Assembly: GCA_011525785.1 (NCBI GenBank)
Contig: WYBT01000028.1
Span: 1 to 64,000, forward strand
Direction: 5' to 3'
From: Planctomycetaceae bacterium
Lineage (GTDB): Bacteria > Planctomycetota > UBA1135 > GCA-002686595
Length of the DNA: 64,000 bases
Made by a program: the position numbers and the translations under genes. Position 1 is the stretch's first letter, and the number at the start of each line of letters is the position of its first letter. The notes under the pieces are model-generated. The model had not been told where the DNA came from. It saw only the letters and a list, made by a program, of their open reading frames with translations, and ran no database searches. This document shows, one piece after another, positions 16,262 through 26,942 of the stretch.

Positions 16262-17419
16262 TCAATTCGCGCGGGCGCGCTTCGCCGGCCGCTCGGGCAA
16301 CCACGCATCGCGCGACGGCGTGAAGCCGTTGCGACGCTGCAGCATGCGCGTCAGGTGATGGTGCTCCGCACGGTTCTCGACCCACATCGCCGAGCAGTCC
16401 TCGCACGAAGACCAGTCGCGGAAGTCGAACTCCATGTGGGCTCGTCGCAGGCTCTGCATGGCCTCGTTCGTCCACAGCTCGCGCAGCGACTGCTCTGGGA
16501 AGCGCCCGATGCGCACGCGCGCATCGAAGTCGTAGCGGCAGACGGAGATCGTGCCGTCGGCGAGCAGGTACAGCGTGTCCCACGGGTAATGGCACGGGAA
16601 GCGGATCGCCTTGTACAGCCGGTCGTGGATCCGCTTGGGCAGCAGGCTGCGCTGGTGGAACTCGCCGTCCTCGACGTAGTCGGCGTGGTTGTGCACGTAC
16701 TGGAACAGGAAGTCGTCGGCGTAGGGCGCGTAGGCCGCGAAGAAGCGCCGCTCGACCTCGCGCGTGAAGAGCGGGGTGACGACGCAGGTGACCGTGATCG
16801 TCGGCAGCCGCACGCGGCCCCAGGGGCTGTCGCGCACGGGTCCGATCTCGTCGCGCAAACGCCGCAGCGTAGCCAGCCCTTCGATCACGACTTCGGGCTT
16901 CAAGCCATCGCGTGTCTTGGCGAGCACATCCGCGTCCGCGGCGTCGACCGAGACGTTGAGCAACTCGGGGCCGCCCTCGACCAGCGAACGAGCGAGCGCC
17001 TCGCGCCGCAGCAGCGTGCCGTTGGTCGACAACACCGCGACCCGTTCGCGCTCCGCAGCCATGCGCACGAGTTCGCCGATGCGCGGGTGCAGCGTCGGCT
17101 CGCCGATGGTGTGCAGCGTGAGGCGCGGAATCCCCAGGTCGACCATCTGGTCGAGCAGCTGCTCGTACATCTCGAGCGAGAGGTACTTCGCCGGCCGCAC
17201 CATGTCCTTGTTGCCGCAGTACTGGCAGGCGAGATTGCAGGCGTTGGTCGGCTCTACGACGATCCGTTTGGGTGTCGGAGGTACGAGGCCGCTGGGATGC
17301 TCGCGACGCAACCTCAAGGCGGCGAAATGCTCTCTGGTGAAGCGCACGTAGTTCGTGCGCCGCACCCAGTCGCGAACCGGTCCAAGGAGACGCGAAATCG
17401 GCCCACTGCGAGAATTCAT
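16262..17419 (-). CDS. Radical SAM/SPASM-domain protein
   Basis: 385 aa. The radical SAM cluster motif is C61-NLA-C65-QY-C68 within EPTNACNLACQYC, followed by the SAM-binding GEP motif (HTIGEPTLHP). The C-terminal part has SPASM-like cysteines (FPCHYPWDTLYLLADG, SVCRYDFD, SSCEDCSAMW), suggesting one or two auxiliary iron-sulfur clusters. Family members mature peptides or dehydrogenate small molecules. No precursor peptide gene is seen next to it, so the substrate is open. It is divergent from the epimerase (71 bp) and convergent with the B12-type radical SAM gene. Confidence 0.85.
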   Translation of the reverse strand: MNSRSGPISRLLGPVRDWVRRTNYVRFTREHFAALRLRREHPSGLVPPTPKRIVVEPTNACNLACQYCGNKDMVRPAKYLSLEMYEQLLDQMVDLGIPRLTLHTIGEPTLHPRIGELVRMAAERERVAVLSTNGTLLRREALARSLVEGGPELLNVSVDAADADVLAKTRDGLKPEVVIEGLATLRRLRDEIGPVRDSPWGRVRLPTITVTCVVTPLFTREVERRFFAAYAPYADDFLFQYVHNHADYVEDGEFHQRSLLPKRIHDRLYKAIRFPCHYPWDTLYLLADGTISVCRYDFDARVRIGRFPEQSLRELWTNEAMQSLRRAHMEFDFRDWSSCEDCSAMWVENRAEHHHLTRMLQRRNGFTPSRDAWLPERPAKRARAN

Positions 17420-17490
17420 GGTTCGCTCCCACGCTCGCCCGCCCGCTGGATCCTAGGCCCGATTCGCACGCGAGCGCAAGGAGCAGCGCG

Positions 17491-18495
17491 ATGAACGAAG
17501 CGCTCTCGCGCGCGCCGCCGCTCGAGCTCGAGCGCGCCACCGTGCTCGTCAGCGGAGCGTCCGGCTTCCTCGGCGCGCACGTCGTCCGCGCGCTGCGTGC
17601 GCGAGGCGCCGTGGTGCGCGCAATGGTGCGGCGTCGCGCCGGCCGCGAGGATCTCGAGCGCGATGGCGTCGAACTCGTCGAGGCGAATCTGCTCGACGAG
17701 CGCAGCCTGCGCGCGGCCTGCGCCGGCGCCGACGCTCTGGTCCACTGCGCCGCGCACAAGGGCCTGTGGTCGCGCGTCGCGCTCGAGCAACGGCGCGTGA
17801 ACGTCGAGGGCACAGCCGCGATCCTGCGCGCTGCGCACCACGGCGACTTGAAGCGCATCGTGCACGTGTCGACCACGGGAGCGATCGGCGGCTCGCGCGA
17901 GCCCGAGACGTTGGACGAACGCTCGCGCTGGGGTCTGTACGAAGCGCGCGTGTCGTACGTCGCAACCAAACACGAAGCCGAACAGCGCGCGCTCAGCGCC
18001 GCGTGGGGCGGCATGCCCGTGGTCATCGTCAACCCCGGCGCGTTGCTCGGACCGCGTCTGTTCGGCGGCGAGTCGTCGACCGTCGCGCGTGCGCGCCGCG
18101 GCGGTTGGCGCTGGGCGCCGCCGGGCGGCGCATCGTTCTGCGACGTGGAAGACGTCGCGCAGGGCTGTCTGGCGGCGCTCGCGCACGGGCGCGTGGGCGA
18201 GCGCTACATCCTCGGCGGCCACAACCTGACTTGGGAGCAGCTCCAGCGCGGACTGGCGCAAGCCGCGGGCGCAACGACGCGCACACTCCGAACACCGCGC
18301 GCGGTGCTCGGACCTCTGCGTTGGAGCGCATCCGCGCTCGACCTCATCGGCCTCTCGCGACCTCCGTGGGCCCCCGAGCGCTTCGCGACTTGGGGTTGGT
18401 ACGTGTGGGTCAGCTCTGCGAAGGCCGAGCGAGAGCTCGGGTACCGCGCGAGGCCGCTGGCAGAGACGTTGGCGCGCGCCTGCGCGACACGTTGA
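17491..18495 (+). CDS. NAD-dependent epimerase/dehydratase (extended SDR)
   Basis: 334 aa; start supported by aaggag eight bases upstream of the ATG. The N-terminal Rossmann fold shows SGASGFLGAHV (GxxGxxG) and the dinucleotide region VVRAMVRR. The catalytic Tyr/Lys pair is in SYVATKHEAEQ, with the preceding VHVSTTGAIG strand providing the Ser/Thr. NPGALLGP and EDVAQGCLAAL match the family's substrate loops. It resembles dihydroflavonol-reductase-like and hopanoid-associated (HpnA-like) epimerases, but no other hopanoid gene is recognised nearby. The 3' end is 134 bp from the next sigma factor. Confidence 0.85.
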   Translation: MNEALSRAPPLELERATVLVSGASGFLGAHVVRALRARGAVVRAMVRRRAGREDLERDGVELVEANLLDERSLRAACAGADALVHCAAHKGLWSRVALEQRRVNVEGTAAILRAAHHGDLKRIVHVSTTGAIGGSREPETLDERSRWGLYEARVSYVATKHEAEQRALSAAWGGMPVVIVNPGALLGPRLFGGESSTVARARRGGWRWAPPGGASFCDVEDVAQGCLAALAHGRVGERYILGGHNLTWEQLQRGLAQAAGATTRTLRTPRAVLGPLRWSASALDLIGLSRPPWAPERFATWGWYVWVSSAKAERELGYRARPLAETLARACATR

Positions 18496-18629
18496 GTCAG
18501 CACATGTCGAGAACGCTCCGATCGAGGACTAGCGCGCCGGCCGTGAGCACGCCGCGACGCCGTTGTGACCACGTCGCCCAAAGACCATCATCCGCACGCG
18601 CCGCACGAAACGGAACGCGCGCGGCGTCG

Positions 18630-19238
18630 ATGGAGTTCACTTCGATCCTGCAGCGCGCGGCGAGTGGCGAGAAAGCCGCGCAGGAAGAGTTGTTCGCGCG
18701 CATCGCGGCGCGGCTCGAGGTGTACGTCGAGCATCGGCTCGGGCGCGCGTTGGCGCGGCGCGTCGAGGTGCAGGACGTCGTGCAGGAAACGCTGCTGCGC
18801 ACGTTGAGCGTGCTGCCGGGCGCGACGCTGAACGGTGAAGGCCCGTTCCTCGCGCTGGTGTGCAAGATCGCGCGCAACGTGATCGCCGACATCGCGCGGG
18901 CGGCGCGCAGGCAACGGCGCGGAGGCGGAGCGGCGCAGCTCTCGCTCGCGCGCTCCGACTGGAGCACGGCGGGCGCGGCGTTGCCGCCCGACTCGAGCGC
19001 GGGGCCGTACACGCGCGCTGCGTTGGGCGAGACGCGGGGCCGCATGCTGCAAGCGTGGCGCGCGCTCTCGCCTGAGCAGCGGCGCGTGATTGCGCTGCGC
19101 CAGTTCGAGGGCCTGTCCGCGCGCGAGACGGCGCGGCGAGTGGGTTCGAGCGAGCAGGCGGTGCACGCACAGTTCCGGCGCGCGCTGAGCCGCTGGGGCG
19201 AGGAGCTCGAGCGCCTGGGCGGGGCCTCGAGCTGCTGA
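18630..19238 (+). CDS. ECF sigma factor paired with a Ser/Thr kinase
   Basis: 202 aa from the ATG at 18630 (MEFTSILQRAA); longer frames upstream overlap the epimerase and are not credible. Region 2 includes ELFARIAARLEVYVEHRLG and the core-binding VEVQDVVQETLLRTLS, then LALVCKIARNVIADIARAARR. Region 4 is LSPEQRRVIALRQFEG and ARETARRVGSSEQAVHAQFRRAL. This is the planctomycete type of ECF that is encoded next to a Ser/Thr kinase and has no classical anti-sigma factor; phosphorylation-linked control is the accepted idea for such pairs. The kinase gene starts 85 bp downstream on the same strand. Confidence 0.85.
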   Translation: MEFTSILQRAASGEKAAQEELFARIAARLEVYVEHRLGRALARRVEVQDVVQETLLRTLSVLPGATLNGEGPFLALVCKIARNVIADIARAARRQRRGGGAAQLSLARSDWSTAGAALPPDSSAGPYTRAALGETRGRMLQAWRALSPEQRRVIALRQFEGLSARETARRVGSSEQAVHAQFRRALSRWGEELERLGGASSC

Positions 19239-19323
19239 AGAGCGGTTTTTCGCCTTTCGCGCGTCGAATCGGGCGGCGGACGGCGCTCCGGCGGGGCAAC
19301 TAGACTCGCCAGGAGCGCATCTC

Positions 19324-21147
<1,824 letters not shown>

Positions 21148-21191
21148 GTAGCGCGCTAGCTCGCGGGCCGCCAACCGCCTCGGAGGTCCCC

Positions 21192-22961
21192 ATGCTCGCC
21201 GTGCTCTCGCTGCTCGTGTCGCTGGTCCAGGCGGAGCCGCCCAAGCTCCAGCCGCGCACGTACTCGTCGCCCTCGGGTGAGTGGACCTGCCATGTCGATC
21301 CGAGCTCGATCTACGGCGCGGGATCCTCTCAGGTCGTCGTGAAGCGCGGAGCTGCGCAAGCGTGGGCCAGCGAGTTGCCGTTCACGTTCTGGGAAGCGTG
21401 CGTGACGGACACCGGACATTGCGCGGGCTACGCCTTCACGCACGGATGGGCACAGATGATGGCGCGGGGGCACGTCGTGGTCGCCGTTGTCGACCCGCAA
21501 GGCAAGTTGCTGCGCGACGAACGCATTGAGCGCACGGGGAGCCGCTTCATCCACGGACCGGTCAGTCCCAATCCACTTGGACTCTTCGCACAGCAAGCGC
21601 TCGATCGCTTCGTCGTTCGCGTCGCTGATGAAGACGTGAATGGACAGAACGAGGAGTGGTGGCCTTACCGCCTCTCGAGCGGCGAAAAGCTCGAGCCGCT
21701 CCGGCCGAAGGAGAAGCTCGACGACCCCAAGCCACTGCGTTGGTCGATGGACGCGCGCCCGATCGCAGGAACTCCGCTCACGCTGGTGCAGTGGTACGTC
21801 GCCCAGCGGCGCTCGAGCAGAGATCGCGACCTCGGGACGTGCTTCGTGCTGGTGGACGCCGACTACGAACCGGTGTGGACGCTCTCGCTGCCCGAGGACT
21901 TCTTGCTCGCCGAGGAAGAGGACACGGTGGAAGCCTTGCACGAGCTGCGCTCGAAGAGCGGCATCCTGGCAGTCTCGCCGAAGCGCTTCGAGCTGCGCCA
22001 CGTCGAGATCCACAAGCGCGTGGCGTACGAGGTCCGCGCCGATAACGACGCGTTCAACGGCTGGAGTGTTCGAGAGGTCGCGCGTACGCCGTACGACGAG
22101 ACACGTCCCAAGCCGAAGCCCTTCGATGAGGTCACCCTGCAGAGGATCGCTTCGATTTCGCTGCCGTCCGGCGCGCCGACTGACGCGGCCGAAGCGGAGA
22201 AGATCAGCAACGTGTTCTTTGACGGTCGTGGCCGAATCCTCTTTGAGCACGGACGCGCCAAGGCTCTGCACGTTTTCTCCGATGCTTGGCGCCGCGAGCA
22301 CGTGCTGGTCCCCGATTCGAAGGGCCTCGACAAGTTCCGGTTCTACAGCGGCCTGCTCGTGAGTGCTCCCGATGGCCGCGTGTACGCCAGCATCGAAACA
22401 CACAGAGACCGCCACCTCGTGTTCTCCGCTGGGGGCGAATGCCTCGGCCCGGTCGAACTCGGCGGCCCGCAGGTCGCCTTCCTCGCCAGCGGCGAGCGTT
22501 GGGCCGCAGGGTGGGCGCTGCGCGAGGGCGAGCGTGTCCGCAAGCTGGCGCCCGGTAGTGAGGAACTCGCGAGGATCACGCGTCGCCCGAGCGGCAGGTT
22601 CTTCGTCGATATCGAGGCGATTGGATGCAGGCCGAGCGGCGAGCTGGCTGTGCTCAGCGAAGACAACGACTTCGAGCTCGATCTGTTCGACGTCGTCGGT
22701 GCGCCGCAGCGAACGATCGCACTGCACGGCGCGCGAGCGGACTGGTGGACCGTTCGCTACGGCGAGCGCTGGATCGTCCTCAGCGACACCTCCAACGCCG
22801 CGCTGTTGATCTCTCTCTCGTCGGGCCATGTTTCGCTTGCGCGGGTCGCAGACGGCGCGCCGGGAACCGCACACGCCTTCGAACTCTCACCCGACGGACA
22901 AGAGCTGTGGTGCGCGACGCAGGAACCGCCTGCGCTGCACCGCTACGCGCTGCCGGACTGA
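21192..22961 (+). CDS. Exported protein of unknown function, propeller-like
   Basis: 589 aa from the ATG at 21192, preceded by cggaggt. The N-terminus MLAVLSLLVSLVQAEPP is a signal peptide. The mature part has repeated strand-turn units (SAPDGRVYASIET, RPSGRFFVDIEAIG, SPDGQELWCATQ) reminiscent of a beta-propeller, without catalytic motifs I can identify. It follows the kinase by 44 bp on the same strand and could be in the same transcription unit as the sigma factor and kinase, perhaps as their sensory or output protein. It converges on the DUF4143 gene 32 bp away. Confidence 0.65.
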   Translation: MLAVLSLLVSLVQAEPPKLQPRTYSSPSGEWTCHVDPSSIYGAGSSQVVVKRGAAQAWASELPFTFWEACVTDTGHCAGYAFTHGWAQMMARGHVVVAVVDPQGKLLRDERIERTGSRFIHGPVSPNPLGLFAQQALDRFVVRVADEDVNGQNEEWWPYRLSSGEKLEPLRPKEKLDDPKPLRWSMDARPIAGTPLTLVQWYVAQRRSSRDRDLGTCFVLVDADYEPVWTLSLPEDFLLAEEEDTVEALHELRSKSGILAVSPKRFELRHVEIHKRVAYEVRADNDAFNGWSVREVARTPYDETRPKPKPFDEVTLQRIASISLPSGAPTDAAEAEKISNVFFDGRGRILFEHGRAKALHVFSDAWRREHVLVPDSKGLDKFRFYSGLLVSAPDGRVYASIETHRDRHLVFSAGGECLGPVELGGPQVAFLASGERWAAGWALREGERVRKLAPGSEELARITRRPSGRFFVDIEAIGCRPSGELAVLSEDNDFELDLFDVVGAPQRTIALHGARADWWTVRYGERWIVLSDTSNAALLISLSSGHVSLARVADGAPGTAHAFELSPDGQELWCATQEPPALHRYALPD

Positions 22962-22993
22962 ACGACGCACGAAGGCCGCCGCACGCGGCGCTG

Positions 22994-24181
22994 TCACTCG
23001 AACCAGCGCTCGGGCGACTCGCGGAAGAACTCCTCGAGCGGCACGCCGGAGGCGCCGACGATCCAACTCGAGGCCTTGGGATAGCGCGCGAGGAAGGCCG
23101 AGAGCCCGCTGACTCGACCTCCGCGCCCGCTCTTGACTTCGATCGCCCAGATCTTCGAGCCGCGCGAGACGACGTAATCGACTTCGGCCGGTCCGTCGCG
23201 CCAGTAGGTGACGCTCCAGGGCGAGCCCTGCAGGTGGTTCAAGAGGTGCGCGCCGACTGCGTTCTCCACAAGGCGGCCCCACCACGGGCCGTCGGCGCGC
23301 GCAGCGGCAAAGTCGAGCGACGTCGTCGCGCTCACGAGCGCGTTGTTCCACAGCACGAGCTTCGGGCTGCTCGCGCGCTGACGCACAACGCCCTTCGAAA
23401 AGGCCTGCAGCCCAGAGGCGAGGAACGCCGTCTCGAGGAGTTGCAGGTAGCCCGACAGCGTGACCGTGTTCCCCGCGTCCTGCAGTTGCCCCAGCATCTT
23501 GGTGTAAGACAGCACCTGCGCCGGATGGTGCGCTGCGAGCGCGAACAGCTGACGCAGCAGCGCCGGCTTCTGCACTGTCTGCATTTGCAGGACGTCGCGT
23601 GCGAGCACCGTCTCGATCAGGGAATCGTTGACGTACCTGCGCCACAGGCGCTCGTCTCCCGCGAGTTCGGCCGCGCCCGGGTAGCCGCCGAAGAAGATCC
23701 AGCGCTCGAGGTCCCACCCGAACTCGGTGCGGCACTCGTCGAGCGTCCAGTGCGTCGCGCGGTGCAAGAGAAACCGGCCGGCGAGACTCTCGGTCAGGCC
23801 TCGCTGCACGAGCAGTGACGACGAGCCGAGCAGGAGCACACGCACGCCGCCCTTGGTGCTGACCTCCTCGTCCCACAGGCGTTTGACCACTTCGCTCCAG
23901 CCCGGGACCTTCTGGATCTCGTCGAGGATCAGCAACACGCGGGGAGTTGCTCGCGTGACTCGGGTCCGCGCCAGGCGCCATTGCGTCTCGATCCACTCGG
24001 GCGGATGAGCGAGCGGCGCGTCGCCGGTCGCCTCATGGGTCGGCCAGCCGAGCCGCTCGCGCACCTGACCTGCGGCGGTCGTCTTGCCGACTTGCCGCGG
24101 ACCGATCAGGACCTGGAGCAGGGGCTTGGCATGCTGCAGACCAGCCAGAGCGGCGGCGATCAAGGGACGGTCGAGAGGCAT
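22994..24181 (-). CDS. AAA+ ATPase with DUF4143-type C-terminal domain (second copy)
   Basis: 395 aa, same architecture as 2403-3617 but clearly diverged. Walker A is GPRQVGKTT (27-35), Walker B is RVLLILDEIQKVPGW, and the sensor is VLLLGSSSLLVQRG. A winged-helix-like segment lies around 215-265 (VLSYTKMLGQLQDAGNTVTLSGYL). The C-terminal nuclease-like core has AEVDYVVSRG and IWAIEVKSG. The function of the family is not established; proposed links to mobile elements or toxin-antitoxin-like behaviour are unproven. The gene is monocistronic. The region just upstream of its ATG is AT-rich and contains repeated TACTCAGT motifs, mirroring the repeat-rich start of the first copy. Confidence 0.85.
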   Translation of the reverse strand: MPLDRPLIAAALAGLQHAKPLLQVLIGPRQVGKTTAAGQVRERLGWPTHEATGDAPLAHPPEWIETQWRLARTRVTRATPRVLLILDEIQKVPGWSEVVKRLWDEEVSTKGGVRVLLLGSSSLLVQRGLTESLAGRFLLHRATHWTLDECRTEFGWDLERWIFFGGYPGAAELAGDERLWRRYVNDSLIETVLARDVLQMQTVQKPALLRQLFALAAHHPAQVLSYTKMLGQLQDAGNTVTLSGYLQLLETAFLASGLQAFSKGVVRQRASSPKLVLWNNALVSATTSLDFAAARADGPWWGRLVENAVGAHLLNHLQGSPWSVTYWRDGPAEVDYVVSRGSKIWAIEVKSGRGGRVSGLSAFLARYPKASSWIVGASGVPLEEFFRESPERWFE

Positions 24182-24196
24182 GGCGGCGAATGAACC

Positions 24197-24236
24197 TTAC
24201 TCAGTCATCGAGCAAAACTACTCAGTGAGTGAGTAA
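24197..24236. promoter_or_regulatory. Candidate operator upstream of second DUF4143 gene
   Basis: Within 55 bp of the ATG (24179-24181, minus strand) the sequence holds ttactcagt at 24197-24205, tactcagt at 24219-24226, the palindrome actca-g-tgagt at 24220-24230 and tgagtaa at 24230-24236, the reverse complement of ttactca. The patch is markedly more AT-rich than its surroundings, so it probably also carries the promoter. Autoregulation by the encoded winged-helix protein is inference. Confidence 0.45.
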
Positions 24237-24366
24237 ATTCACGAGACACGCGCCCGAGCGGCCGGCCGAGAAGCCGCGAACGCGCAGCGGTCGCCAGCCC
24301 CTGGAACCCTTGAAGAGCAGCCAGGCGGCGTAGGCTCAGCCGGGATCCAGCGGAGACGTGGTAGCC

Positions 24367-24762
24367 ATGAACGCCAGCCAACAACTCGTGACTAAGCTCT
24401 ACGACCTGTTCGCCGCCGGCGACGTGCCGGGTTTCCTCGCCCTGCTGCGCGAGGACGTGGTGTGGAACGAGGCCGAGGGCTTCGTGCTGTCGGACCGCAA
24501 TCCGTACGTCGGGCCGCAGGCGATCGTCGAGGGCGTGTTCGCGCGCGTCGTGGCGACCTGGAGCGACTTCAAGGCCACGCCGCGCGAAATCGTCGGCGGG
24601 CCGGAAGTGGTGACGGCGTTCGGGCGCTACACGGGCGTGCACAGCACCACGGGCAAGCGCTTGGACGTGCAGTTCGCGCACACCTGGTGGCTTCGAGACG
24701 GCAAGGTCGCGCGCTTCCAGCAAATGGTCGACACCGCTGGCGCCGCGCGTTCGATGAGCTGA
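24367..24762 (+). CDS. SnoaL/NTF2-like small protein
   Basis: 131 aa from the ATG at 24367; a GTG three codons earlier (24358) is possible but leaves only 2 bases after the ggag. The pattern is that of SnoaL-like polyketide cyclase or ketosteroid-isomerase-like folds: helix QQLVTKLYDLFAAGDVPGFLALL, then VVWNEAEG, VGPQAIVEGVF, and strands VVTAFGRYTGVH, FAHTWWLRDGKVARFQQMVD. Many such proteins bind small hydrophobic ligands, and a reaction cannot be predicted. The next gene starts 12 bp downstream, so the two probably form an operon. Confidence 0.75.
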   Translation: MNASQQLVTKLYDLFAAGDVPGFLALLREDVVWNEAEGFVLSDRNPYVGPQAIVEGVFARVVATWSDFKATPREIVGGPEVVTAFGRYTGVHSTTGKRLDVQFAHTWWLRDGKVARFQQMVDTAGAARSMS

Positions 24763-24773
24763 GGCCCGACGAC

Positions 24774-25412
24774 GTGGCGGCACTGGCGCGTGCAGCGGCG
24801 CTCGTGGGCCTGGTGTGCGCAAGCGCGAGCTGCACTTCGCTCGCGACGCCGCCGCGCGCGCCGCAGGACCCCACGAGCGTGTTCGTGCTGCGCGAGGCGC
24901 GCCACGTGGGGCTGGTGCTCCCGGTGCACTCGGGCGAGCACGTGGAGCGCTATGTCGAGTTCGGCTTCGGCGACTGGGCCTGGTACGCGCTCGAGCGCAA
25001 CGCGTGGCACGACGTGTTCGCCACCGTGCTCTGGCCGACGCAGGGCGCGCTGTGTCGACGCGAACACGACGCGCGCTCGGCGCAGGAGCTGCGCGACGCG
25101 GCGCACTGGACCACGCTCGAGGAGCTGACGGTGTCGCGCGCACGCGCTTCGGCGCTGCTCGAACGACTCGAAGCCGAGTTCTCGGCCGGCGCCGCGCGCA
25201 GCGTTCGGCTCGAGGCCTACGACATGAACTTCGCACCGTGCGAGCGCAGCTACTGGTTCGCCGACACCTGCGCCGACGCTGCGGCCGTGTGGTTGGAAGA
25301 GCTCGGCTGCGAGGTGGCGTGGGCGCCGATCCGCATCGCGTTGCGAGTCCGCGGCGCTGCCGCGACCAACTCGACGAAGACGCAGGTAACTCGCCCCGCG
25401 ACCGGGCTGTAG
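24774..25412 (+). CDS. DUF2459-like exported protein
   Basis: 212 aa from a GTG at 24774. The N-terminus AALARAAALVGLVCASASC resembles a lipoprotein signal, but the lipobox (SAS before Cys) is poor. The body has RHVGLVLPVHSG, YVEFGFGDWAWY and a late SYWFADTCADAAAVWLEELG, matching my memory of the DUF2459/TIGR02117 family (yvEFGWGDraFY ... NTCNtWva). The function of that family is unknown. It sits between the SnoaL-like gene and a DUF4870 gene on the same strand with gaps of about 12 bp. Confidence 0.6.
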   Translation: MAALARAAALVGLVCASASCTSLATPPRAPQDPTSVFVLREARHVGLVLPVHSGEHVERYVEFGFGDWAWYALERNAWHDVFATVLWPTQGALCRREHDARSAQELRDAAHWTTLEELTVSRARASALLERLEAEFSAGAARSVRLEAYDMNFAPCERSYWFADTCADAAAVWLEELGCEVAWAPIRIALRVRGAAATNSTKTQVTRPATGL

Positions 25413-25424
25413 GGCGCCCCCGCC

Positions 25425-26039
25425 ATGTCGAACGAACAGCCCGATCAAGTCCCGCCGAATCCGTTCGAACAACAGCCGCCGGCCCAGGGGCCGAGCACTC
25501 CGCCGAAGGTGGAGGTGCACGCCGAGCCGGCGCGCGGGACGACCGATCCGGGTCGCGTGTACGACGCGCCGCCGTTCCAGCGCCAAGCGCCGCCGAGCCC
25601 CGCTGGCGGCTCGTCCGCTGGCTCGTACGGCAGCTCGCCGGGAGGCTCCTCCACGCCGCCGCGCGAGCCCTCATCGAGCTCGGCCGCCGCGGCCGGCGCT
25701 CCCGCGGTCGGCTGGGCCGTCGCGTGCCACCTGATCGGCATGGCGGACCTCGGCGTGAACATCCTGCTCGCCGGCTTGATCTTCACCGCCGCGCTGTGGC
25801 TGCTGCGCCGCGGCGACGATGCCTTCGCCGACTTCCACGGCGCCGAGTCGCTCAACCTGCAGCTCAACCTCCTGTTCTGGCAGGTCGCGGCGGTGCCGCT
25901 GATCCTGTGCTGCCTGGTGGGCCTGCCGATGCTGATCATCTCCCCGTTCCTGAAGATCGGGCTCCTGCTCTACGGCGCCTACCGCGCCAGCCGCGGCGAT
26001 CGCTGGCGCTACCCGTTCATCCTGCGCATCGTCGGCTGA
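25425..26039 (+). CDS. DUF4870 (Tic20-like) membrane protein
   Basis: 204 aa. A long proline/serine-rich cytoplasmic N-terminus (1-85) precedes three hydrophobic segments: VGWAVACHLIGM...LLAGLIFTAALWLL (about 93-125), LNLLFWQVAAVPLILCCLVGL and PMLIISPFLKIGLLLYGAYRAS. The motif FADFHGAESLNLQLN is the diagnostic FvdxHgkealNfqit of DUF4870, a family of small four-helix proteins with Tic20-like topology and no assigned function. It is the last gene of the 24367-26039 string and is followed by a strong hairpin terminator. Confidence 0.8.
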   Translation: MSNEQPDQVPPNPFEQQPPAQGPSTPPKVEVHAEPARGTTDPGRVYDAPPFQRQAPPSPAGGSSAGSYGSSPGGSSTPPREPSSSSAAAAGAPAVGWAVACHLIGMADLGVNILLAGLIFTAALWLLRRGDDAFADFHGAESLNLQLNLLFWQVAAVPLILCCLVGLPMLIISPFLKIGLLLYGAYRASRGDRWRYPFILRIVG

Positions 26040-26060
26040 GCCTCGAGGCGGCCGGAGAAC

Positions 26061-26099
26061 TTCGCGGGTCGACCTGCCGAGCGCGGGTCGGCCCGCGAA
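26061..26099 (+). terminator. Hairpin terminator after the DUF4870 gene
   Basis: ttcgcgggtcgacc (26061-26074) pairs with 26086-26099 over 14 bp with one mismatch, loop 11 nt. There is no U-tract. It lies 22 bp after the DUF4870 stop, in the right place to end the 24367-26039 transcript. Confidence 0.55.
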
Positions 26100-26156
26100 C
26101 ACGTTGAGCGAGCGAGTTCGGGCTCTTGCTCCGCGCGCGAGCCTAGAATCGGCCCC

Positions 26157-26927
26157 ATGCTGCACGGCCCGCGCCCGCTCATCGCCATCAACGGAGAGAT
26201 GACCTCCGGGGACAGCCCGTCCGTCACGCTCAAGAACCGCTACGCCGACGCGGTGCTCAAGGCCGGCGGCATTCCGCTCGTGCTCGCGCCGGTGGGCGGC
26301 CCGGCGGACGTGCGGCGCGTGCTCGAGCGCGTGGACGGCCTGCTGCTGTCGGGCGGCGACGATTTCGACACCGTGCGACTGGGCCTGGGGCCGACGCATC
26401 CGGCCGCCAAGCCCGTGCCGACTGCGAAGCAGGACTTCGACGTCGAACTCGCGCGCGCCGCGCTGGACGCTGGACTGCCTATCCTCGGCATCTGCTACGG
26501 CATGCAGCTGCTCGCGCTCGTCGAAGGCGGCGCGCTGCACCAGCACCTGCCCGACGACCGGCCCGGCTGCGCCCCGCATTCGGGCGGAGTGGTCCACACG
26601 GTCGAGCTGGCCGGCGCCAGTCGCCTGCGCACGCTGCTCGAGTGCGAGGCGCTCGACGTGGTTTCGCGCCACCACCAAGCCGTGGCTGCGGTCGGCCCGC
26701 GCTGGAGCGTCGCCGCGCGCGACGGCGAGGGCCTGATCGAGGCCATCGAGCGCGGACAGCACCCCTTCGCCTTCGGCGTGCAGTGGCACCCCGAACTCTC
26801 GCCCGAAGGCGGCGCGAACGACCGGCTGTTCCGCGCGTTCGTCTTCGCCGCCGGCATTCGTTCCGCACAGCTCCGGTACCCGCGCGCATCCGCGGGGCTA
26901 GACACTCTCGCCGGCGCAACCCGCTGA
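26157..26927 (+). CDS. Gamma-glutamyl-GABA hydrolase-like class I glutamine amidotransferase
   Basis: 256 aa, peptidase C26 type. The nucleophile is Cys113 in the elbow GICYGMQ, and the His/Glu pair is His211/Glu213 in GVQWHPE. SGGDDFDTVRLG is the family's substrate loop. Relatives such as PuuD hydrolyse gamma-glutamyl bonds, for example gamma-glutamyl-GABA in putrescine breakdown. This would fit loosely with the agmatinase-like enzyme at 13513-14553, but the two are not linked here. The start has no clear Shine-Dalgarno sequence. A membrane-protein gene follows after 15 bp and aroB after that, all on the same strand. Confidence 0.85.
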   Translation: MLHGPRPLIAINGEMTSGDSPSVTLKNRYADAVLKAGGIPLVLAPVGGPADVRRVLERVDGLLLSGGDDFDTVRLGLGPTHPAAKPVPTAKQDFDVELARAALDAGLPILGICYGMQLLALVEGGALHQHLPDDRPGCAPHSGGVVHTVELAGASRLRTLLECEALDVVSRHHQAVAAVGPRWSVAARDGEGLIEAIERGQHPFAFGVQWHPELSPEGGANDRLFRAFVFAAGIRSAQLRYPRASAGLDTLAGATR

Positions 26928-26942
26928 GCCCCGCTCTCGCGC

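Noticed and set aside
22975..22989. Hairpin gccgc-N5-gcggc between convergent genes
   Set aside because: Only 5 bp stem and no U-tract; too weak to call a terminator in a 70% GC genome.
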